From: JAFAGX01 sp035623255
Lineage (GTDB): Bacteria; Acidobacteriota; Terriglobia; Terriglobales; Acidobacteriaceae
Direction: 5' to 3'
NCBI GenBank assembly: GCA_035623255.1
Contig: DASPTU010000076.1
Location: forward strand, 1 to 20,107
DNA: 20,107 nucleotides
A model generated the notes under the pieces. It was not told where the DNA came from and ran no database searches. It saw nothing but the letters and a program-made list of their open reading frames with translations. The position numbers and the translations under genes are program-made. This document shows positions 14,783 to 20,107 of the stretch, in pieces (position 1 is the stretch's first letter; each line of letters begins with the position of its first letter).

Positions 14783-16372
14783 TTACTGGATGGTGACAGT
14801 TACCGCGCTCGAATGGCTGACGGCGCCGGATGTGCCGGTGACCATCAAGTTGACCTGCGTTGGCGTTGGTGTCATGGAACTCTTGCTTGAGCCTCCACCG
14901 CATCCGATGGCAAAAAGTGAGACGAGAAGAATCAAGCCTATCAGGCTGATCCACAGGATGCTCTTGCGAGTCAGCGATTTCTTTCTCCCGGCCGCGAGAA
15001 GTGTCCCAAATACCCCGAAACCAGGCAGAAGGGTGATCATGGCGCTCATAACGTAGCCAGTTGAGGGCGGCGTCGAGCTCGCAGAGATGGTCAACGTGGA
15101 TGACGCGGAGCTCGATCCGGGCGAGATGGTTGAAGGGCTGAACGCACAACTCAAACCTGCGGGCGCCGAGCAGGTAAGGGAAATTTGGCCGTTAAATCCA
15201 CCGACCGGGCTGGCACTCACCATGAGAGTAGCCGAACCTCCCTGCGTGAGGGTGGCACTCTGCGAAGAAAGGTTCAGAGAAAAGTCCGGGATTCCGACTG
15301 CGGCCGCTGGAACGATGCTCGCAAAGGCGGCGGTAGTCGTGCCGCCGGCAGGGAAGTTGGGCTGGTTGCTGCCGCCGGCAGTGATGTAGAGTGTCCCGGG
15401 ATCGCCGGACGATCCGCCACCGCCGAAAGTCAGATCCCATAGTCCGGGATTCACCAGGACCTTGTTGGAACTATCAGCGAGCTGGCCGAGGAATTTTCCG
15501 GTTGTGTCGAAGGCGTTGATGGCGCCATCGCCGAAATTGCCGATCAGAATGGCATTCGGAAAGGCGCCGAAACCGGCAGGAGTTTGGACGATGCCCCAGG
15601 GGGCATTGAGTTTGCCACCTGCGGTAAAGGTGCTCACGAAGTTCCCGTTGCTGTCGAAGATGTCAACCTGCCCAAGACCGGCGCCCGGCTGCGAATCGTG
15701 CTTGGCCGCGTCCTGCATGGCGTAGGCAACGAAGACCTGGTTGCCGATCACGTGAACATTATGAGGAGCGAGGCCCGCGGGCAGGTTGGGATCGGTGAAC
15801 GAGCCGCTTAACGAAGTGAGATTAAAGTTGCGATCCAGGACGTCAATTTTGCCACTATTGAAATTCGCGGCTAAAAGAAACGTGCCGTTCAGCATAGCGA
15901 GGCCTTTGTAGACTGCGCCGCTGGCGGAGTTGTCGAAGGCGATAGACGCGGTGTTGCTGGTGCCCGTCCACTCGGCGAAGATGCCATCTTCCGTGTCGTA
16001 GATGAATTGTCCCCCTCCAAAGTAGCTGCCGTTGCCGTTGGAGACGTTGCCGGTGGGACAGCCAGGACTGCAATTCCCGTTGGGATTGTGCGAGGCGCCC
16101 GGAATGGTTACAACCAGGCCGGCGTCTTTGTGACCCTGTCCATCGTAGAGTGTGGAGGTACCGCCATTGTTATTTGCGACCCAGAAATCTTGTCTCGGGA
16201 GAAAAGAGATTCCCCACGGGTTCAACAATTGGGGATCGGTGGTATTAGCGATGCCGGAAACGTTCGACACCAGGTTTGTCTGCTTGTACGCATTCTGCTG
16301 CGCCAGCAAAGACACGGGGTTCACCAGCAGTGCGAGCAGACCAGCAAATACACTCAAAGCTACTTTTTTCAT
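14783..16372 (-). CDS. Exported TIGR03118-type beta-propeller protein with Ig-like domain and membrane tail
   Basis: A signal peptide (MKKVALSVFAGLLALL, ending near LLAQQ) precedes a region of about 330 residues with recurring GNxxxxxFDxxG elements, such as KIDVLDRNFNL, QVDIFDSNGNFV and AINAFDTTGKFLG. This is consistent with a beta-propeller of the TIGR03118 family. An Ig-like domain follows (SATLTQGGSATL to SSASSTLTISA). Then come a hydrophobic segment, a basic loop (GRKKSLTRKS), a second hydrophobic segment ending in a GCGGGSS run, and a short Ser/Thr-rich end. This tail type is common in Acidobacteriota surface proteins. Of two close ATGs (16381 and 16372), I prefer 16372, because AAAGGATGGGG gives it proper ribosome-site spacing. 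Role unknown, probably surface or envelope. Confidence 0.82.
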   Translation of the reverse strand: MKKVALSVFAGLLALLVNPVSLLAQQNAYKQTNLVSNVSGIANTTDPQLLNPWGISFLPRQDFWVANNNGGTSTLYDGQGHKDAGLVVTIPGASHNPNGNCSPGCPTGNVSNGNGSYFGGGQFIYDTEDGIFAEWTGTSNTASIAFDNSASGAVYKGLAMLNGTFLLAANFNSGKIDVLDRNFNLTSLSGSFTDPNLPAGLAPHNVHVIGNQVFVAYAMQDAAKHDSQPGAGLGQVDIFDSNGNFVSTFTAGGKLNAPWGIVQTPAGFGAFPNAILIGNFGDGAINAFDTTGKFLGQLADSSNKVLVNPGLWDLTFGGGGSSGDPGTLYITAGGSNQPNFPAGGTTTAAFASIVPAAAVGIPDFSLNLSSQSATLTQGGSATLMVSASPVGGFNGQISLTCSAPAGLSCAFSPSTISPGSSSASSTLTISASSTPPSTGYVMSAMITLLPGFGVFGTLLAAGRKKSLTRKSILWISLIGLILLVSLFAIGCGGGSSKSSMTPTPTQVNLMVTGTSGAVSHSSAVTVTIQ

Positions 16373-16644
16373 TTTCCCCATCCTTTTATTTGAAAAGGTG
16401 TGCGCTGCTTCTTGAGCTAGCTTTTGACACCTGGGGATTGGATAAGCGCAAGGCGAGTTTTGTTTGGCTTGACTTGTAATTTGATTGTCAAGTTATTGTC
16501 TTGTTGAGAAGGCAATTTCGTGACAAGGTTCGTCGAGGGAGATAAAGAGCCGGGCGCGGCCGAGACATAGGGGAAGATCCAAATGTCTCAAGCCGCGCCG
16601 GATTCGCTACGAGCAGCTTTGCGGATAGTTCCTGCTTGCGATAT

Positions 16645-17550
16645 TTAGCGATGCTTGATGAAGGTGCCGCTCTGCAATTCGGAGAACGCCTGCCGCAGTT
16701 CCTCCTGTGTGTTCATCACGACCGGCCCGTACCACGCGATCGGCTCCTCGATCGGCTTGCCGGAAACGAGGAGGAAGCGAATTCCCTCGGGCCCGGCCTG
16801 GACGATCACTTCGTCTCCGCGGCCAAACAGCACCAGCGAATGATTGCTGACGTCGTACTTGGCCGGAGCATTTGGGTCGGCCGCTTGCTCAGTGAGAACC
16901 GCGCGCGGACCGGACGCATCGCGAAATGTCCCGGAACCCTCGAACACGTAAGCGAAGGCATTCCGAGTAGTCTCGACTTTGAGCCGCTTGCGCTGGCCCG
17001 CAGGCACGAAGATGTCGAGATAACTGGGGTCTGCCGCCACGCCCTCGACCGGTCCTTTCTTGCCCCAGAACTCTCCGCAGATGATCCGGGCACGAGTGCC
17101 GTCGTCGTCAGTGACGTCCGGTATCGCGCTCGACGGAATGTCCTGGTATCGGGGATCAGTCATCTTCAGTGATGAGGGAAGATTGGCCCAGAGCTGAAAG
17201 CCATGCATTCTCCCCTGTGGATCGCCTTTCGGCATTTCCTGATGAAGGATGCCGGTGCCCGCAGTCATCCACTGCACATCACCGGCTGTCATTTTGCCTT
17301 TGTTGCCGAGGCTGTCGCCGTGTTCGACACTGCCGGCAAGCACGTAGGTGATGGTCTCGATGCCGCGATGTGGATGCCAGGGGAATCCTGCGCGGTAATC
17401 ATCTGGATTGTCGTTGCGGAAATCATCCAGCAACAGAAATGGGTCGAACTCTTTGGTTTTGCCGAAGCCGAAAGCGCGCTGGAGCTTCACTCCCGCGCCT
17501 TCCATGGTCGGTTTGGGTTGAATGATCTGTCTCACTGGTCGTAGTGACAT
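16645..17550 (-). CDS. Pirin-family protein
   Basis: This 301-residue two-cupin protein of the pirin family has members with metal-dependent quercetin dioxygenase activity and others that act as regulators. The N-terminal cupin holds the metal-binding set in FPWHPHRGIETITYVL (two His) and GILHQE (His and Glu), all intact. The C-terminal cupin (GRGDEVIVQAG, IRFLLVSGKP) is also complete. The length matches the family. It lies 60 bp downstream of YceI on the same strand and probably shares its promoter. The pirin/YceI/MarR combination recurs in other bacteria, where it is linked to redox or aromatic-compound stress. The precise activity cannot be told from the sequence. Confidence 0.94.
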   Translation of the reverse strand: MSLRPVRQIIQPKPTMEGAGVKLQRAFGFGKTKEFDPFLLLDDFRNDNPDDYRAGFPWHPHRGIETITYVLAGSVEHGDSLGNKGKMTAGDVQWMTAGTGILHQEMPKGDPQGRMHGFQLWANLPSSLKMTDPRYQDIPSSAIPDVTDDDGTRARIICGEFWGKKGPVEGVAADPSYLDIFVPAGQRKRLKVETTRNAFAYVFEGSGTFRDASGPRAVLTEQAADPNAPAKYDVSNHSLVLFGRGDEVIVQAGPEGIRFLLVSGKPIEEPIAWYGPVVMNTQEELRQAFSELQSGTFIKHR

Positions 17551-17610
17551 AACTGTTTCTCTTTTCTAGCGGCATAGGAGCGTCGGAAAACCTGCCGTGC
17601 CACCTAATAT

Positions 17611-18168
17611 TTAAGCCTTAATGAATTGGGTGTCGAGAATGATGGTTACCTCGTCGCCTACCAGAATGCCGCCAGTCTCGAGGGACGCATTCCATGTCAA
17701 GCCAAAGTCTTTTCGACTGATTTTGGTGGTGGCGGAAAAGCCAATGCGAGTGTTGCCCCAAAGATCTTTTGCGGGCGGGGTTGGCCCTTCGATGGAAAAA
17801 GTCACTTTTCGCGTGACGCCGTGAATGCTGAGGTCGCCCTCAACGGCCAATTCGCCATCCCCTACGATACGAACGCGAGTGGATTTGAATGAAAGCGTGG
17901 GAAATTTCTCGGCGTCCAAGAAGTCGGCGCTCTTCAGGTGCGCATCGCGCTGCGGATCGCGGGTTTCGATGGAGAATGCATCGATGGTGGCCTCCACGCG
18001 AGACTTGGTGAGGTCGGCTTCGTCCAAAGTTAACTTGCCGGTCAGCTTGGAGAAATGGCCTTTTACGTTAGAAATCATCATGTGGCGGATCTTGAACTCG
18101 GCGACAGAATGAGCCGGATCAAGATTCCAGGTTGCAATAGAAGTTTGCGGTGTAGCCAAGGTACTCAT
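17611..18168 (-). CDS. YceI-family lipid-binding protein
   Basis: This 185-residue YceI-like protein starts with WNLDPAHSVAEFKIRHMMISNVKGHF and has the typical later elements: IETRDPQRDAHLKSADFLDAEKFPTLSF, LSIHGVTRKVTF and SRKDFGLTWN. Such proteins form a beta-barrel that binds isoprenoid-like lipids. The usual signal peptide is absent, so this is a cytoplasmic variant; no in-frame leader is seen upstream. GAGGAG lies about 8 nt before the ATG. A promoter with a dyad precedes it, suggesting control by the MarR protein encoded upstream; pirin follows. Confidence 0.95.
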   Translation of the reverse strand: MSTLATPQTSIATWNLDPAHSVAEFKIRHMMISNVKGHFSKLTGKLTLDEADLTKSRVEATIDAFSIETRDPQRDAHLKSADFLDAEKFPTLSFKSTRVRIVGDGELAVEGDLSIHGVTRKVTFSIEGPTPPAKDLWGNTRIGFSATTKISRKDFGLTWNASLETGGILVGDEVTIILDTQFIKA

Positions 18169-18209
18169 TGCGTTTTCTCCTCTCTATCTGCATTAGATGC
18201 GTTAAGACG

Positions 18210-18238
18210 ATAATCGGTTCAACAAATATATGTTGCAA
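18210..18238 (-). promoter_or_regulatory. YceI-pirin promoter with MarR-type dyad
   Basis: On the minus strand TTGCAA (18238-18233) is followed after 17 bp by GATTAT (18215-18210), about 40 nt before the YceI start. The dyad CAACA (18220-18224) / TGTTG (18231-18235), with a 6-bp AT-only centre, overlaps the -35 and spacer, where a repressor would block polymerase. Assignment to the adjacent MarR regulator is by proximity. Confidence 0.5.
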
Positions 18239-18245
18239 AAAAACA

Positions 18246-18710
18246 TCAATCTAATCCGGCGCGGATCGCGGCCAGCAGTTCGGCCAACGCCTTAAGCTGA
18301 TGTTTCCCCAGGTGGCCCAATTGTTTGCGGTGCAATTGCTGGACCGGTCCGTCCATAAGAGCGAGGAGTTTGAGGCCTTCAGGTGTAATGCGGGCCATGA
18401 CCATACGACGGTCCCTCGTTTCTCGCCAGCGGGAGATGAGGCCGCGCTTCCCCAGGCGATCAAGGAGGCGGGTAACGTCTGGATCTCTCGTAATCATGCG
18501 GCTGGCGATCTCACCACAAGGGAGACCGTCGGGGGCGCCGCGGAGGATGCGGAGAACGTTGTATTGGGTAGGAGATAGATCCTCGGACTTGAGCAGCAGG
18601 GCCGGAGCGCGGGAGAGCAAATCGCAAGTACGGATAAGGTCGAGAAAAGCGACTTCCTCCGGGTAAACTGGGCGACGGGGTTTCTCGCTGACTCGGGAAA
18701 GCTCAGACAT
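18246..18710 (-). CDS. MarR-family transcriptional regulator
   Basis: This 154-residue regulator has a central winged helix-turn-helix: LSPTQYNVLRILRGAPDGLPCGEIASRMITRDPDVTRLLDRLGKRGLI, and the wing WRETRDRRMVMARITPEG with the conserved Asp-Arg pair. Flanking helices would form the dimer interface. It reads towards YceI and pirin, 77 bp downstream. No ribosome-binding site precedes the ATG, and the promoter -10 lies only about 10 nt upstream, so the mRNA is probably leaderless. No sensing cysteine is obvious; the single Cys in the dimer region (TCDLL) and one in the HTH (LPCGE) could be redox sensitive, which is speculation. Confidence 0.94.
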   Translation of the reverse strand: MSELSRVSEKPRRPVYPEEVAFLDLIRTCDLLSRAPALLLKSEDLSPTQYNVLRILRGAPDGLPCGEIASRMITRDPDVTRLLDRLGKRGLISRWRETRDRRMVMARITPEGLKLLALMDGPVQQLHRKQLGHLGKHQLKALAELLAAIRAGLD

Positions 18711-18719
18711 ACAGACAGA

Positions 18720-18748
18720 ATTTTATTCGTTCTAACAGATAATGTCAA
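18720..18748 (-). promoter_or_regulatory. Sigma70-type promoter of the MarR gene
   Basis: On the minus strand a perfect -35 TTGACA (18748-18743) is followed by a 17-bp spacer and -10 TAAAAT (18725-18720). The predicted start of transcription is near 18713, only a few nucleotides from the ATG at 18710. It lies just upstream of MarR and immediately beyond the 3' end of the phosphatase gene. Confidence 0.75.
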
Positions 18749-18779
18749 GACAACTACATCTGGCTACGATGGGCCGAGT

Positions 18780-20096
18780 TTAGCGGTGTTGGGCGAAAAA
18801 TCCCGGCGATGGGTCTCGAAGGGCGGAGGGTTGGGAAGCCGATTGGGCAGAGTGTGAACTGATGACCGGCAGCGGGGCGCCGCTTTCGGGGAAGGCCTGG
18901 TGGAAATCCTTGCCCAGAAGGGCGGAGACCGTGGCCGCGATCTGCGATTGAGTGACCGCGGGAATGTTTCCGCGCTCGCCGAGGGCTTCGATATCGGGGC
19001 CGATAGCGGCAATCCAGATGTTTTCGGAGCCTTTTTCTTCGATGCCGTGTTCCTTCCATTCTTCAAGGCCGCTACCCCGGCCGTGGTCGCAGGTGATGAT
19101 GAAAGTTGTCTGGTTACGGTATTCGGGCATACCCTGCATCGTCTCCCACAATTGCTGCACGAACAGGTCGAACTGGTGGGCACTTTCAAGGACCAAATCG
19201 TAGCGGCCGGAGTGGGCCCAATTATCAGTTTCACCGTAGCCGACGAAGAGCAGGCGCGGGTGAGATGACTTCACATAATCCAACAGCGGAATTTGCAGAA
19301 ACGAGTCCCAGACGTCCTCATCGTCGAGGCGCGTGGTCGTGCGGTAAAGGGTGTTCAATAACTCGCCGCGGGGGGTGAGATTTCCTTTTTCCGGGAGGTC
19401 CCAGCCGGTCTGCATGATGAGATGACTGCGAGGCTGGTTGAAGATGTTTTTGAAAACCTCCCAGGTTCCGAAGACCGCGACCTGCCCCTGGAACTCAGGG
19501 AACTGGTTCATCCACTCAAAGACAGTAATGTTTGGATTTGGGCCAAACTCGTTGCTGTCGATGTGCGGATCGGGGCGACCGGTCAGCATCTCGTTGTAAC
19601 CGGGATAAGAGAATGCCATGCCGTTGGTGACGTGCGCGGTGCTGCCTTTATTCTGATTGCCGAAAACCTGGCCCTGCTTTGCCACCGTGCCCCAGAGAAA
19701 CGGGAACAGCATCTTCCGGCGTTGCGCGGGATCGTCACTCCAAAACTCACGGCGAAGCTTCTCAGGGCTTGCCCAAATGCCGCCGTGCTTTTCATCCAGC
19801 AGATTTGGGTCGGCGCCGGTAAACACCTCCTGCCAACGAAGGCCATCACTGACGATCAAGACGACGTTTTTGGTCTTGAGTTGCGCCCAGAGGGATTGGG
19901 CGAAAAAAGCCGAGAATAAAGTCAAAAGGGCAAACAAACGCAGCTGGGGGTGGTGGGCCAGTTTGAAATGGAAGCGAGCCAAACGCGCGTTGATTGCGTC
20001 GCTAAAAGCCGCGACGCTTCGCGCGGCTCGCCCAGATCCTTCGCTGCGCAAAAGCGGCTTGCTCAGGATGACAAAACGAACCAGTTTAGGCTCCAA
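18780..20096 (-). CDS. Exported alkaline-phosphatase-superfamily hydrolase
   Basis: This protein of up to 438 residues has the metal and nucleophile sites of the alkaline phosphatase/sulfatase/phosphodiesterase superfamily. These are VVLIVSDGLRWQEVF (Asp84 ligand), the likely nucleophile Ser163 in AFSYPGYNEMLTG, GYGETDNWAHSG (Asp291 and His295), CDHGRGSG (Asp337 and His338) and WKEHG (His350). It is probably periplasmic, since RLFALLTLFSAFFAQSLWAQ is a good signal peptide, but that begins only at residue 53. The first 38 residues are basic and translate a dispersed-repeat-like sequence, so the true start may be an in-frame TTG at 19982, giving a normal signal peptide. No other Met lies in between. 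Substrate (phosphomonoester, diester or sulfate) cannot be determined. Confidence 0.85.
   Translation of the reverse strand: MEPKLVRFVILSKPLLRSEGSGRAARSVAAFSDAINARLARFHFKLAHHPQLRLFALLTLFSAFFAQSLWAQLKTKNVVLIVSDGLRWQEVFTGADPNLLDEKHGGIWASPEKLRREFWSDDPAQRRKMLFPFLWGTVAKQGQVFGNQNKGSTAHVTNGMAFSYPGYNEMLTGRPDPHIDSNEFGPNPNITVFEWMNQFPEFQGQVAVFGTWEVFKNIFNQPRSHLIMQTGWDLPEKGNLTPRGELLNTLYRTTTRLDDEDVWDSFLQIPLLDYVKSSHPRLLFVGYGETDNWAHSGRYDLVLESAHQFDLFVQQLWETMQGMPEYRNQTTFIITCDHGRGSGLEEWKEHGIEEKGSENIWIAAIGPDIEALGERGNIPAVTQSQIAATVSALLGKDFHQAFPESGAPLPVISSHSAQSASQPSALRDPSPGFFAQHR
20007..20077. repeat. Dispersed-repeat-like element with hairpin
   Basis: AGCCGCG (20007-20013) pairs with CGCGGCT (20022-20028) across an 8-nt loop. 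It is followed by AGATCCTTCGCTGCGC and then CTCAGGATGACA, on the other strand beginning TGTCATCCTGAG. This pattern resembles a repeat scattered between genes in several acidobacterial genomes; the assignment is from memory. Here it falls inside the apparent start of the phosphatase gene. Confidence 0.45.
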
Positions 20097-20107
20097 TAGT
20101 GTTCCTT

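Noticed and set aside
14457..15149. 230-codon minus-strand frame under the permease and propeller genes
   Set aside because: It overlaps two well-supported genes in different frames and shows no domain or leader.

Overview
The window most resembles a chromosomal segment of an Acidobacteriota (Terriglobia-like) bacterium. This is inferred from gene families, not from a marker gene: exported DUF362 proteins, a DUF6599-like lipoprotein, a TIGR03118-type propeller protein with the Ig-like and glycine/cysteine-rich tail common in that phylum, and a YtrA-type GntR/ABC-2 cassette. No rRNA or CRISPR array is present.

Layout. (1) 1-1381: a tyrosine recombinase reads out of the left edge, and its 5' end faces a complete class II tRNA-Ser(GCT). 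(2) 1382-10804: a block of seven genes. On the minus strand, in transcription order, are a NapH-NapG-like membrane ferredoxin fusion, a DUF6599-like lipoprotein, a Tat-type DUF362 protein, a radical SAM enzyme with a Tat-like leader, and a signal-bearing MEMO-AMMECR1 fusion. These are followed by a convergent plus-strand spermidine-synthase-like membrane protein and a second minus-strand DUF362 protein. (3) 11379-14780: a plus-strand cassette with a promoter-proximal dyad, a small exported protein, a degraded relative of it, a YtrA-type GntR regulator, an ABC ATPase and an ABC-2 permease, then a terminator-like hairpin. (4) 14783-16381: an exported propeller protein. (5) 16645-18750: a MarR regulator, YceI and pirin set with good sigma70-type promoters and a dyad in the YceI promoter. 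(6) 18780-20096: an exported alkaline-phosphatase-superfamily enzyme whose apparent N-terminus runs into a dispersed-repeat-like sequence.

The most interesting content is region 2. AMMECR1, MEMO and an adjacent radical SAM protein make up the AmmeMemoRadiSam system, which is normally viewed as cytoplasmic. Here the MEMO-AMMECR1 protein has a signal sequence, the radical SAM enzyme and both DUF362 proteins carry twin-arginine motifs, and a membrane ferredoxin is fused so that four [4Fe-4S] motifs would lie outside the membrane. I infer an extracytoplasmic version of the system with its own electron wire. No substrate can be read from the sequence.
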